Assembly: GCA_009873655.1 (NCBI GenBank)
Contig: WAIB01000010.1
Span: forward strand, 1 to 64,000
Direction: 5' to 3'
Length of the DNA stretch: 64,000 bases
Source: Nitrospinota bacterium
GTDB taxonomy: Bacteria > Nitrospinota > Nitrospinia > Nitrospinales > VA-1
Position numbers and translations under genes: made by a program. Below, piece after piece: positions 42,547 through 52,700 of this stretch (position 1 is its first letter; each line of letters begins with the position of its first letter). The notes under the pieces were generated by a model. It saw nothing but the letters and a program-made list of their open reading frames with translations, ran no database searches and had not been told where the DNA came from.

Positions 42547-43398
42547 ATGAAACAAAACACTTTTATTATCGCGGTCGTTATTGCCATCATCATTCTTTCG
42601 TCATCCATGTTTACGGTACACATGACGCAAAGCGTGATTGTGCTGGAATTGCAGAAACCTAAAAAAACGATAACAGAACCCGGGCTTTACTTTAAAATCC
42701 CGTTTTTCCAGCAGGTTAAATATTTTTCCAGGCAACTCCTGGACAACGATTCTCCTCCAGCGGAAGTTATAACCAGGGATAAGAAAAACCTGTTAATAGA
42801 CAATTTCACCATGTTCCGCATAAATGATCCCCTGAAATTCCTTGAAACGGTCCGTGGCGAGCAGGGTGCCCGTGCACGTCTGGATGATATTGTTTATTCT
42901 GAACTTCGTGTAGAAATCGGTCAGCATGACTTGATTGATATAGTTACAGAAACTCGTGACACCATCATGACCAAGGTAACCAAGGAAGCAAATAAAAAAG
43001 CCGCGGAATATGGACTCGAAGTCATCGAAGTAAGAATCAAACGTACGGATTTGCCTCCTGAAATCGCTAATTCCATTTTCAACCGAATGCGTACCGAGCG
43101 TGAACGGATTGCCATGGAATACCGGTCGGAGGGAAAAGAAGAAGCCACCAAAATTCGCGCTGAAACAGATAAAGAGAAAACCATTCTCGTCGCCGAAGCC
43201 TATAAGCAGGAACAGGCGATCCGGGGTGAAGGCGATGGTATGGCGACAAAAATTTACGCGGACGCTTTTGCGAAAGACCCCAAGTTTTTCTCGTTTATGA
43301 GATCTATGGAAGCGTATAAAAAATCGTTAAAAAAAGATACTACTCTCCTGATGTCTGAGGAGTCCGATTTTCTTGGATTCCTTAATAAATCTAAATAA
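42547..43398 (+). CDS. hflC: FtsH protease modulator, HflC subunit
   Basis: The 283-residue partner of HflK starts with a membrane helix (FIIAVVIAIIILSSSMF), then the SPFH domain: SVIVLELQKPKKTITEPGLY, FKIPFFQQVKYF, DNFTMFRINDPLKFLETV. Its typical HflC helix contains GLEVIEVRIKRTDLP and MRTERERIAMEYRSEGKEEA. The C-terminal YADAFAKDPKFFSFMRSMEA, then YKKSL, is diagnostic of HflC. Only two bases separate it from hflK. trkA starts 80 bases downstream on the same strand but probably has its own promoter. Confidence 0.93.
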   Translation: MKQNTFIIAVVIAIIILSSSMFTVHMTQSVIVLELQKPKKTITEPGLYFKIPFFQQVKYFSRQLLDNDSPPAEVITRDKKNLLIDNFTMFRINDPLKFLETVRGEQGARARLDDIVYSELRVEIGQHDLIDIVTETRDTIMTKVTKEANKKAAEYGLEVIEVRIKRTDLPPEIANSIFNRMRTERERIAMEYRSEGKEEATKIRAETDKEKTILVAEAYKQEQAIRGEGDGMATKIYADAFAKDPKFFSFMRSMEAYKKSLKKDTTLLMSEESDFLGFLNKSK

Positions 43399-43478
43399 CC
43401 TGCTCCCCTGATACTGGGGTGGAAAAAATAACAGGAACCTCTTATTATAGTGATGGGATTTCTTTTCTATAAGGTCGC

Positions 43479-44846
43479 ATGAGAATACTCATTGTTGGCG
43501 CGGGAATAGTCGGGTTCAATCTTGCTCAGGAACTTTCGCAAGAAGGTCATGACGTCGCCATTGTGGATATGGACCTGGACCGCACACGGAGAATCTCGGA
43601 TACGTTGGACGTCATGGCGATTCATGGCAATGCCTGCAAGCCCAGCGTATTGGTCAGGGCAGGTATTAAATCCACCGAAATGTTGATTGCCGTGACCGAA
43701 AAAGACGAGATCAACCTACTCGCCTGTTCTTTAGCTTCCCGATTTAACGTTCCAAACAGGTTTGCCCGTCTACGTGACATGGAATTTACCACCAACGGGG
43801 CTGTCCTTTCTCCTCAAGACCTGTTTATTGACCAGGCGATCAATCCCCCGCAAATAATGATTGAGACCATTCTCAAATTTCTGGAAACTCCGGGGGTGGT
43901 CAACGTGGCTGAATTCGCTGACGGGGAGGTTCTTTTGCGAGAATTCGACGTTCCCGAAAACGCTCCCATTTCCGGGAAATCCATTCAGGACATCCGCAAT
44001 ATCACTTTGATGGAATCCTTTTTAATCGTGGCCATTGTCCGAAATGGGGAACTTGTTCTCCCCAAGGATGAAGATATCATTCATTCCGGCGACCGGTTTT
44101 ACACACTTGTCGATAAAGAATTCCTGCCTTTTTTGCTTCCCATGCTGAACAAAACTCTGGATGAGGTTGAAAAGGTAATCATATACGGCGCAACCCCTAT
44201 GGCGATTCATCTTGCGAAGGCTTTGGAAGAACAGGGTCACGATGTCCGCATTATTGAACCCTCCAGAGAAATGGCCCACGTCGCAGCGGATGCTTTAAAG
44301 AAAACCGTGGTGATGCATGGCAGTGGAACCGATATGGATTTGTTCAATGAGATTAATATGAAAGAAGCTGATTTTTTTCTGGCTCTTTCCGATGACGATG
44401 AAAACAATATCCTCTCTGCGTTGCTTGCCAAAAAATATGGAGCCAAACGGGCTCTCGTAATCACCAACGATCCGGAATACCTGCCTATTCTAGATTCCAT
44501 TGGAATGGATATCACCATCAATCCCAGGTTAATAACCGTCAGTGCTATTTTGAAGCATCTAAGAAAAGGTCGGGTGATGTCTGTATTCAAGCTGATTGAA
44601 GATGCCGAGGTCATGGAAATTGGAGTCGAACCCGACTCCTCCATCGTGGACAAGCAAATTTCAAAAATCAAATTTCCCAAAGAGGCCATCATCGGTGCCA
44701 TTCTAAGAAAAGGGGAAATGCTGATTCCTAACGATGAAATCACCCTGGAAGCCGGCGACTCCGTCATACTGGTCGCCCTGCCCGGGGCTATAGAAAAAAT
44801 TGAAAAACTCTTTGACCGCAAGCGCTCCTTTCTCCCCTTTCGATGA
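43479..44846 (+). CDS. trkA: Trk potassium uptake system, NAD-binding subunit TrkA
   Basis: TrkA is the cytoplasmic gating ring of the Trk potassium channel. The 455-residue protein has two tandem RCK units. The first Rossmann motif is ILIVGAGIVGFNLAQEL near the start, with the NAD-binding acid in VAIVDMDLDR. The second is VIIYGATPMAIHLAKAL after residue 225. Each is followed by a TrkA-C domain (SGKSIQDIRN; VDKQISKIKFPKEA). AAGG lies six bases before the ATG. The stop overlaps the start of trkH by four bases. Confidence 0.95.
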   Translation: MRILIVGAGIVGFNLAQELSQEGHDVAIVDMDLDRTRRISDTLDVMAIHGNACKPSVLVRAGIKSTEMLIAVTEKDEINLLACSLASRFNVPNRFARLRDMEFTTNGAVLSPQDLFIDQAINPPQIMIETILKFLETPGVVNVAEFADGEVLLREFDVPENAPISGKSIQDIRNITLMESFLIVAIVRNGELVLPKDEDIIHSGDRFYTLVDKEFLPFLLPMLNKTLDEVEKVIIYGATPMAIHLAKALEEQGHDVRIIEPSREMAHVAADALKKTVVMHGSGTDMDLFNEINMKEADFFLALSDDDENNILSALLAKKYGAKRALVITNDPEYLPILDSIGMDITINPRLITVSAILKHLRKGRVMSVFKLIEDAEVMEIGVEPDSSIVDKQISKIKFPKEAIIGAILRKGEMLIPNDEITLEAGDSVILVALPGAIEKIEKLFDRKRSFLPFR

Positions 44847-46315
44847 ATATCCAGGCGATATTAAATGTTGTTGGAGTTTTATTAATTCTTCTTTCCGCTC
44901 TTCTACTGGCCCCGCTGGGGGTTTCCATGTACTACGGGCACCCGGCTCTCGAAGGTTATATTACGGAAACCCTTGCGTTCAGCATGACCTTTGCAGGAGG
45001 TCTTGTAACGGGCCTCCTGTTTTGGAAACTATTCCCCTCGGGGATTGAAAAGCTTCGGGACCGGGAGGGGTTTGCGATTGTCGCTTCATCATGGATGGCC
45101 ATGTCCGCCTTTGGCGCTCTTCCTCTTTACCTCACTGGAATCTGCCCTGATTATATCGACGCATTATTTGAAAGCACCAGCGGCTTCACAACTACGGGAG
45201 CATCCATCCTCATCGATATCGATGCGGTGCCTCGTGGAATCCTCTTCTGGAGAAACCTGATGCAGTGGGTGGGGGGAATGGGAATCATCCTGCTCTCTTT
45301 GGCCATTTTCCCGATGCTGGGAATCGGCAGCTTCCATTTATTCAAAGCAGAAATTCCCGGTGGATCCACCGTGGAACAGATGCAACCCCGATTGGCGGAG
45401 ACCGCAAAAATTCTTTGGAAAACGTATCTCGCTTTGACCGTCATTGAGATCATCGCTTTGCTTTTCGCTGGTTTGGATTTATTCGATGCAGTGTGCCACA
45501 CCTTCTCCACCGTAGCCACAGGCGGCTTTTCACCCCACAATGGCAGTGTGGGTGTTTTTAATAATATTTTTATTGAAGCCATTGTGATCTTGTTCATGTT
45601 TTTTGGAGGGATCAATTTTGCCCTGCATTCGCAAATAGTCAGAGGGAATTTCGCAGGCGCATTAAAAAACCCGGAGTTTCGGGCCTACTGTTCCATGTTG
45701 ATAATAGGAATTCTGCTGGTGACCTGGGGGCTCACCCGGGTATACCCTGACGGCCATGCAGGAGAAGCGTTCAGGAATGCCACTTTCACCGTGGTTTCTA
45801 TTCAAACGACAACCGGGTTCGTTACGGACGATTTTAATTTATGGCCTGAGTATTTAAAGCTCCTGATTCTGGGAATAATGATGGTTGGCGGCTGCTCGGG
45901 TTCAACAAGTGGTTCTTTTAAAGTTATCCGTTTTATTATCCTTATAAAAATCATACTAAGAGAGCTCACCAAACTGGTTCATCCACGGGCCATATTTCAT
46001 GTGAAAGTGGGAGATAAAACCATCAGTCCGGATGACCTGTCGAATGTTGCAGCCTTGACATTTCTTTTCATGGGAATTTCAGCCCTAAGCTCCGTTTTAC
46101 TTTCATTCATGGGGGTTGATTTGACCACTGCAATTTCTGCATCCATTGCTTCTCTGTTTAATATCGGTCCCGGCCTGGGTGCCGTAGGAGCGATGGGCAA
46201 TTACGCCTCTATACCCGCCATGGGGAAGGGAATCCTCATTACCTGCATGTTATTGGGAAGGCTTGAAATTTATGGCATTCTCCTTCTTTTACTTCCTATT
46301 GCCTGGCGCAAATAA
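44843..46315 (+). CDS. trkH: Trk potassium uptake system, membrane subunit TrkH
   Basis: TrkH (490 residues) is the potassium-conducting subunit, built of four M1-P-M2 repeats. The selectivity loops are visible as STSGFTTTGAS (first), STVATGGFSPHN (second), SIQTTTGFVTDDF (third) and SLFNIGPGLGAVG (fourth); the glycine in each is the filter residue. The helix pair at MVGGCSGSTSGSFKVIRFII is typical of the family's third unit. It overlaps trkA by four bases. The 165 bases after it hold no gene but contain a hairpin upstream of oadA. Confidence 0.95.
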   Translation: MNIQAILNVVGVLLILLSALLLAPLGVSMYYGHPALEGYITETLAFSMTFAGGLVTGLLFWKLFPSGIEKLRDREGFAIVASSWMAMSAFGALPLYLTGICPDYIDALFESTSGFTTTGASILIDIDAVPRGILFWRNLMQWVGGMGIILLSLAIFPMLGIGSFHLFKAEIPGGSTVEQMQPRLAETAKILWKTYLALTVIEIIALLFAGLDLFDAVCHTFSTVATGGFSPHNGSVGVFNNIFIEAIVILFMFFGGINFALHSQIVRGNFAGALKNPEFRAYCSMLIIGILLVTWGLTRVYPDGHAGEAFRNATFTVVSIQTTTGFVTDDFNLWPEYLKLLILGIMMVGGCSGSTSGSFKVIRFIILIKIILRELTKLVHPRAIFHVKVGDKTISPDDLSNVAALTFLFMGISALSSVLLSFMGVDLTTAISASIASLFNIGPGLGAVGAMGNYASIPAMGKGILITCMLLGRLEIYGILLLLLPIAWRK

Positions 46316-46428
46316 GATTTGATTTTGCCAGGGCAATAACTTAGAATTTCGTGTCCCCAGCCAGAGTCTTTACTTTTTTTATCTAAATAAATATTTCTTG
46401 CTGGTATCTTTTTGTATTTGTTTAATTT

Positions 46429-46460
46429 TTCAGAGGGTCCAGGGCAAACGCGCCTCTGAA
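46429..46460 (+). promoter_or_regulatory. Hairpin in the oadA leader
   Basis: The stem TTCAGAGG/CCTCTGAA has a 16-base loop and is followed by TTTTC, six bases before the AGGGA ribosome site. It could be a weak attenuator or an mRNA-stability hairpin for the decarboxylase operon. Confidence 0.35.
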
Positions 46461-46480
46461 TTTTCAGGGAATCATGGAGA

Positions 46481-48268
46481 ATGGAAACAAAACCTTTAAA
46501 AGTCACCGAACTCGTCCTCCGGGACGCTCACCAATCTCTTCTAGCTACCCGGATGAAAACAGAAGATATGCTGCCCATTGCAGAAAAGCTCGACCAGGTG
46601 GGTTTTTTCTCAGTGGAAATGTGGGGTGGAGCTACATTTGATACCTGCATCCGCTTTCTGAATGAAGACCCCTGGGAAAGAGCCCGGGCTCTCAAAAAGA
46701 GGATGCCCAAAACTCCCTTCCAAATGCTGCTTCGAGGCCAGAATGCAGTGGGTTACCGGCATTATGCGGATGATGTTGTCGAAAGATTTGTCAAACAATC
46801 CGTTGAAGTGGGCATCAATATCTTCAGAATCTTTGATGCTCTCAACGATTTCCGAAATATAGAAACCGCAGTAAACACCGTTAAAAAATGCGGGGAAACG
46901 GTTGAAGGCTGTATCAGTTATACCGTCAGTCCCGTCCATAATATTGAGCTTTATGTTCAAATGGGGAAAGACCTTGAAAACATGGGGTCGGATATCCTTT
47001 GTATAAAAGATATGGCGGGCCTGCTGACTCCCAGTGTGACCAAAGACCTCATCACAGAATTGAAGAAAAACGTCAAGCTGCCGATCCATCTACATTCGCA
47101 CGCAACCACCGGCCTTGCGGGAATGAATTTTCAATGCGCGATCGAAGCCGGAGTTGACATGGTGGACACCGCCATCTCCTGCCTATCCATGGGGACATCT
47201 CATTACGCCACCGAATGTATTGTGGCAGCTTTGAAAGGAACTCCGCGCGATACCGGATTGGATCTGAGCCTGCTCGAGGAAATCAACGATTACTTTAAAG
47301 AAGTTAAGAAAAATTATGCTGAGTTTGAAAGTGATTTCAAAGGGGTGGACATCAACATTCTCAAGTCACAGATTCCCGGTGGAATGATTTCCAATATGGA
47401 AAACCAGTTGCGGGAGCAGAATGCCCTCGACAAGCTGGATGAAGTACTGGAGGAAGTACCGCGTGTGAGAAAAGATATGGGTTACCCTCCCCTGGTTACC
47501 CCGACCAGCCAGATAGTGGGTTCGCAGGCCACGCTGAATGTTCTGACAGGCGAGCGCTATAAGGTAATCACCAAGGAAACCCGGCAATGTGTGATGGGCA
47601 ATTACGGTAAACTTCCCGCCCCCATTGATGAAGGGCTTCTAAAGAAAGTGGCCGGGGACAAAAAAGTGACAGACTGCCGCCCCGCCGACTTGCTTGAACC
47701 CGAATGGGAAGGGGTCTGTAAAGAACTGGGAGATAAATATACCAGCGAAGAAGACCGGTTAACCTACGCGTTGTTTCAAAAAGTAGCCCTGAAGTTTTTT
47801 GAGAACCGGGGGAAACCCGCCCCAGCGAGCAAGCCTGCGGCCGCAAAAGCGGCCCCTGCAAGCGCACCTGCAAGTCCTGCTGCCGCACCCGCACCTCAAG
47901 GGGGTTCGTCCGTTTATCAAGTCAGAGTTAATGGAAAAGATTTTACAGTGGAAGTGGCAGCGGGGGGATCAGGAACAATGGCCCCTGCACCGGTTGCTGC
48001 CGCACCTGCTGCTGCCGCGCCTGCAGCACCCGCACCCGCACCTGCTTCGGGAGGAGGGACCCCGTTGACGGCTCCCTTACCCGGGTCGATTTTCTCACTA
48101 AAATGTAAAGTGGGGGATGTGGTAAACCCAGGGGATACGATTCTAATAATGGAATCCATGAAAATGGAAAGTGAAGTGAAGGCCCAGCAGGCTGGCACCA
48201 TTCAATCCATTTTGGTTAAAGAAGGTGATAATGTTCAGACCGGCGATCAATTGGCAATCATAGGGTAA
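46481..48268 (+). CDS. oadA: Oxaloacetate decarboxylase, alpha (carboxyltransferase and biotin carrier) subunit
   Basis: OadA moves CO2 from oxaloacetate to biotin. Together with OadB and OadG it pumps sodium out. The 595-residue protein starts with the carboxyltransferase TIM barrel: [53 protein letters not shown] and the metal-binding [22 protein letters not shown] domain follows. Then comes an Ala/Pro-rich linker (about residues 448-530), and the biotinyl domain with [13 protein letters not shown]; the biotinylated lysine is near residue 561. AGGGA lies 10 bases before the ATG. Pyruvate carboxylase subunit B looks similar, but the next two genes identify it as the sodium pump. Confidence 0.93.
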   Translation: METKPLKVTELVLRDAHQSLLATRMKTEDMLPIAEKLDQVGFFSVEMWGGATFDTCIRFLNEDPWERARALKKRMPKTPFQMLLRGQNAVGYRHYADDVVERFVKQSVEVGINIFRIFDALNDFRNIETAVNTVKKCGETVEGCISYTVSPVHNIELYVQMGKDLENMGSDILCIKDMAGLLTPSVTKDLITELKKNVKLPIHLHSHATTGLAGMNFQCAIEAGVDMVDTAISCLSMGTSHYATECIVAALKGTPRDTGLDLSLLEEINDYFKEVKKNYAEFESDFKGVDINILKSQIPGGMISNMENQLREQNALDKLDEVLEEVPRVRKDMGYPPLVTPTSQIVGSQATLNVLTGERYKVITKETRQCVMGNYGKLPAPIDEGLLKKVAGDKKVTDCRPADLLEPEWEGVCKELGDKYTSEEDRLTYALFQKVALKFFENRGKPAPASKPAAAKAAPASAPASPAAAPAPQGGSSVYQVRVNGKDFTVEVAAGGSGTMAPAPVAAAPAAAAPAAPAPAPASGGGTPLTAPLPGSIFSLKCKVGDVVNPGDTILIMESMKMESEVKAQQAGTIQSILVKEGDNVQTGDQLAIIG

Positions 48269-49503
48269 TGGAATTCAGCTTCGGTGCATCCGCATCAAAA
48301 ATAATTCATAGCACGGGTTTTTCCGATCTAGCCGGGGGCGATCTGATAATGATCGCTGTTGCCTGCACATTGGTCTACCTCGCCATCTGGAAAAAGTTTG
48401 AACCCCTTTTGCTGCTTCCAATGGGATTCGGCTGCCTTCTCGCAAACCTGCCATTGAGCATGATGGCGGCCACCGATTCAGGTGGACTGCTGAACTTTTT
48501 CTATCAAGGGGTCAAACACGAAATTCTTCCCCCGATTATTTTTATGGGAGTGGGAGCCCTAACTGATTTCGGCCCCCTGCTGGCCAACCCTACAACACTG
48601 CTATTGGGTGCTGCCGCGCAGATCGGTGTCTACACAACTCTGATTGGAGCGGTCTATTTAGGGTTTAACATGCAGGAGGCAGCCGCGATCGGCATCATTG
48701 GTGGAGCCGACGGCCCTACCTCCATTTTTATAGCCAGTAAACTCGCGCCCCATTTGCTGGCACCCATAGCCGTTGCGGCATATTCCTATATGTCCCTCGT
48801 TCCCCTGATTCAACCGCCGATCATGAAACTTCTGACCACGGAAGAGGAACGAAAAATAAAAATGGCCCAGTTAAAGCCCATTTCACAAACGGTGAAAATC
48901 GTGTTCCCTGTTGTCGTGACCTTTGTCTGTTGTCTCCTGTTACCGGGAGTCACCCCTCTTCTTGGCATGTTTATGCTGGGGAATCTGTTCCGTGAATCGG
49001 GAGTAACGCAACGTCTGCATGAAACAACAGAAACCCATCTGATCAATATTATGACTATTATGCTGGCTCTATCCGTAGGCTCATCAATGACCGGCGATTC
49101 TTTTTTACGGTTGGAGACCATAAAAATTATTGTGCTGGGTTTGCTGGCATTTGGGTTTGCCACTGCAGGTGGACTGATCTTCGGGAAAATCATGTGCAAA
49201 ATGTCAGGGGGAAAAGTGAATCCCTTAATTGGTTCCGCCGGAGTTTCCGCGGTTCCCATGGCGGCCCGGGTATCACAAAAAGTAGGAGCTGATGCCGACT
49301 CTTCAAACTTTTTACTGATGCATGCCATGGGTCCCAATGTTGCAGGCGTAATAGGGAGCGCGGTTGCAGCCGGTATTTTCGTTTCGCTTTTTGGCGATAT
49401 GGGTGGAGCAGCGGATACCCATGCGGCTCTTGCTCCGGTGATAGGAAATCCGGAACCAGGAATTCAAGCGCTTGCCACCGTTGTGGATGCGATTAAGCAA
49501 TAA
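48268..49503 (+). CDS. oadB: Oxaloacetate decarboxylase, beta (sodium-translocating) subunit
   Basis: OadB is the membrane subunit that decarboxylates carboxybiotin and exports sodium ions. It has 411 residues and about nine or more membrane segments. Recognisable are [20 protein letters not shown], the conserved [14 protein letters not shown] (with the sodium-binding Asp), [20 protein letters not shown] and [18 protein letters not shown]. Its ATG shares one base with the oadA stop. The sequence matches the shared beta family of oxaloacetate, methylmalonyl-CoA and glutaconyl-CoA decarboxylases; the oadA partner makes oxaloacetate the likely substrate. Confidence 0.95.
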   Translation: MEFSFGASASKIIHSTGFSDLAGGDLIMIAVACTLVYLAIWKKFEPLLLLPMGFGCLLANLPLSMMAATDSGGLLNFFYQGVKHEILPPIIFMGVGALTDFGPLLANPTTLLLGAAAQIGVYTTLIGAVYLGFNMQEAAAIGIIGGADGPTSIFIASKLAPHLLAPIAVAAYSYMSLVPLIQPPIMKLLTTEEERKIKMAQLKPISQTVKIVFPVVVTFVCCLLLPGVTPLLGMFMLGNLFRESGVTQRLHETTETHLINIMTIMLALSVGSSMTGDSFLRLETIKIIVLGLLAFGFATAGGLIFGKIMCKMSGGKVNPLIGSAGVSAVPMAARVSQKVGADADSSNFLLMHAMGPNVAGVIGSAVAAGIFVSLFGDMGGAADTHAALAPVIGNPEPGIQALATVVDAIKQ

Positions 49504-49515
49504 AGGAAAATTAAA

Positions 49516-49776
49516 ATGGAAGTCAGTGTCCTTGCAGCAGTCAATGTTTCAATTCTCGCAATGACTGTAATCTTTGTAGTTCTAACCATCCTTATCTTTA
49601 CCATTCAGATGCTGGTAAAGTTTATTCCCTACGAAGAACCTGCGGCTTCCCAAAAAGTTTCTACCGGCAGTCCTTCCGGACAGGATGACCAGGTGGCAGT
49701 GATAACCGCAACCCTGGCGGCCCATATGGGGAAAAGACCGGACGAATTCAGGATTGTCAATATTCAATCCCGTTAA
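49516..49776 (+). CDS. oadG: Oxaloacetate decarboxylase, gamma (anchor) subunit
   Basis: The 86-residue gamma subunit holds the complex together. It has one N-terminal membrane helix (ILAMTVIFVVLTILIFTIQM), a short linker (EPAASQKVSTGSPSG) and the conserved C-terminal tail DQVAVITATLAAHMGKRPDE, followed by FRIVNIQSR. In enterobacteria gamma binds zinc through His/Asp near the tail. Only one His is visible here, so that role may be reduced. It follows oadB by 12 bases. Order is A-B-G, whereas the classical enterobacterial order is G-A-B. It ends seven bases from the convergent giant AsmA-like gene. Confidence 0.85.
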   Translation: MEVSVLAAVNVSILAMTVIFVVLTILIFTIQMLVKFIPYEEPAASQKVSTGSPSGQDDQVAVITATLAAHMGKRPDEFRIVNIQSR

Positions 49777-49783
49777 CTGGTAT

Positions 49784-52700
49784 TTATTTGCTTTCTTCGG
49801 TGGAAGGAGCGGGCGGGTTTTCAATTTTTGGCAGTGACTCAAGAATTCCAACCGGAGTCTGCAGGATACCCTGAAAAATGCCCATTACTTTTTTTCCTAA
49901 TGAAGTAAAGGGAATCGGTGAAATCTCAGGATCATCAAAATCACCTTTGACCGTGTAATAGGTTTTTAGCAGACTTTTCTCATCCCCTGCGGTCAAAATT
50001 TTCCCAACAAGTGGAATTTTTGTCAGGAACCGGTCCAGTTGGGCCAGTGGTGCGACGCCTACCACTGTATCCATTTGATTTTTGCTCAAATCAAATGTTC
50101 CTACGATCGAGGTCCTGCGGTCTTTGGTTTCAAAAATAAAATTTTCAGTTTCAAAAATCCCGTTCTTTGGAATAAAGTCTCCCGAAAGCTGTTTAAAAGG
50201 GGAACGGCTATCTTTACTGGGGGGTAATGAACCTGGTGAAGAACCAAATAATTTGTTGACTCCGTGCTTCAGCTTTTCTTTATCAATCATACCCGATTGG
50301 ATATCCAACGAAATATTTCCCGACAACGACTGGGAAACTTCCTTCCAGTCTTTTCCTTTTCCCTTTAACTTTGCATCAAATTTTTTAACATCTCCACTCA
50401 AGCTGTTTTTAAACACATCACCAAACAGGGCGAAAACATTTTCCGTTTCAACATCTTTTGCTTTGACCCTTCCTTCAAAAATGCTCACCCCATTTTCGTC
50501 GATGGTCAAATTTCCAGAGCTTTTAACCAATGGGTTCGTCCCTACACTCCAATCCTTGAGTTCCAGGGACTTGTTATTCAGGGAAATTTTTCCTGTGACA
50601 TTATTTAATTGCAGCATCTTAAAACTTAACTCTCCAACGTCAAAATCCAGCCTCCCTTTACCTTGTTTGAAAAAATTTGTCCGGGTAAACAAGTCTATCA
50701 GTTTTACATCTTTTTCCTGGGAGGCAGGTAATAGTTCGTTGATATCGAGTTTTTCACCGGTAAAAATCAATTCTAAATTTGGAGAATCACCAAGCTGATA
50801 AAGTCCGCTGAAGTTTAGCTTGCTGTTTGGAGAAGAAACATTGGCCGAGCGGATATCAAACCTTTTTTTCTTAAACCCCACTTCGGCGTTGAGAATAAGG
50901 TCAGACGATAAATTTTTTGGCTTGATCTTCAGATTAATCAGATCCATTTTTCCTTCGAAACGCGAATCTTCTATCTGGTTTAAATTTCCATCTCCGGAAA
51001 TATCAAAATTAATGGAGCCCTCCGCTGTCCAGGACTCGGAAATTTGATCGGAGGGATAGGCTTTAAATTCTTTCGAGGCCAATTGAATTGAAAAATTCCG
51101 GTTATCCAAATCGGGAATCTGCATTGATCCGGAAATTTTGTTGCCCCCTAATTCATACACCCAATTTTCTATATTGAGTCCTTCTTTTTCCGTGAGCGAG
51201 CCTTTCGCTTTAAACTGGTTTAGAGCGTTTTCTTTTTTCTGGACCAGTCCTGGAATTTTGTATCCCGCCCTTGTCAAATCCGCCTGTTGCTCAAACTTAA
51301 AGTCTTCAGGGGTCCCATAAATATTCATGGAAACATGAGCGGAACCGGAATAGTCAAAATCACTGAAAACGGGAATATCTTTCAGGTCGGAATTCTGAAA
51401 AGCAGGAAGGTTCAAGCGCAGGGAAAATTCGGGTGCATATTTATTTTGACGTCCGATCTCCCCTTCCAGATGCAGGGAGGAATTGCCATACCGGCCCAAA
51501 ACATTTTCCAATCGAATTTTTTCATCATTATATGCAATCATTCCATTCAAATCCGTCATGGCCTGCGATCGATCTCTATATTTCATCGAAAGGTTCTTTA
51601 ACTTGATTTTTCCCCATTCCTTTTCCGTCTCCGGTTTTTCGGGGTTCCCCTTAAACTCATAGTCGACAAGCACCCCTCCAGATGTAAAATCAAGGCCTTC
51701 CTGCAATGCCAGCAACGCATCTTCAGAATCTTCTTCAATGATCCAATGCAAATCGCTGAAGTCAAGATGATAAAGGGCGGTGGCTTTTTCAAGAGGCTCC
51801 CCATTGCTTAAACCAAGCTCACCATTCAATTGGCTGAATTTGCTGTTGGAAAAATTTCCGGAAAGGTCTTTATATTGAATAATCCGGATCCAGGGTTCAT
51901 TTTTTCTTTGAACCACTTCCGGGGTATGGGTATAGATTATTTTGCCATTCAGGTTTTCAATTCTGGGTTCGAGTTCTTCGTCTTTCAGTGAAACAGATTG
52001 AAGGTCAATGACCCCCGCTATCGCAAGTTTGTCGAAGTCTTCCAGGGGCCCTTTGACATCTAACCTTAGATTTGCCGAGCCTTCTAAGTCAGAATAAATG
52101 GAAATTGCATCGTGAATAGGGTGTCCTTTAAAGGCTTTTTTCAGAGTACTGTGGAATTGGGCTATATCAACGGTATTCTCTAAAGACATGTCAGCAACAG
52201 GCCGGGTCAGGAAATTTTTTATGCTTCCCTGCAAATTGGCCAGCGGCTGTTTTTCATAACGGGCTTTTTGAATATGGAAGCTGCTGTTGCCCTTATCAAC
52301 CTTAAAGGTTCCAGTTACTTTTTGCAGAGGAGGAAGAGGTCTGTGCCAGTCTACCTTTCGCATCTCGACTTCACCGGAAATCTTTTTCCGGTTCTCGGGT
52401 TTAGATATCTCCCTGAGTTGCTTCAGGGTTCCATTAAATTTAAACGAATTAAATTTTATCGATCCATTTTTGAAAGTCTTTTGGATGACTTCGTGGTAGC
52501 CCTCGGGAAATATTTTCAAGGGGAGATAATCGATACTTTTGTTAATCTGGAAGGGGTCGGTTTTCAGGTCTATGGAAACAGCGGGATCCTTTGAAAATAT
52601 ATCTTTTAAAGATCCACTTGCTTTAAATTTGAAAGGCCCGGCATCCGTTTTCAATTCTTCGATGGTAATGGCGTCCTTTTCCATGGAGATCTTATACTCA

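Noticed and set aside
46481-48268. Pyruvate carboxylase subunit B instead of OadA
   Set aside because: The alpha subunits look alike, but oadB and oadG follow directly and no biotin carboxylase gene is adjacent.
50082-50798. 238-codon plus-strand frame opposite the second AsmA-like gene
   Set aside because: It is Ser/Phe-rich without domains, as expected from the complement of a Lys/Glu-rich gene.
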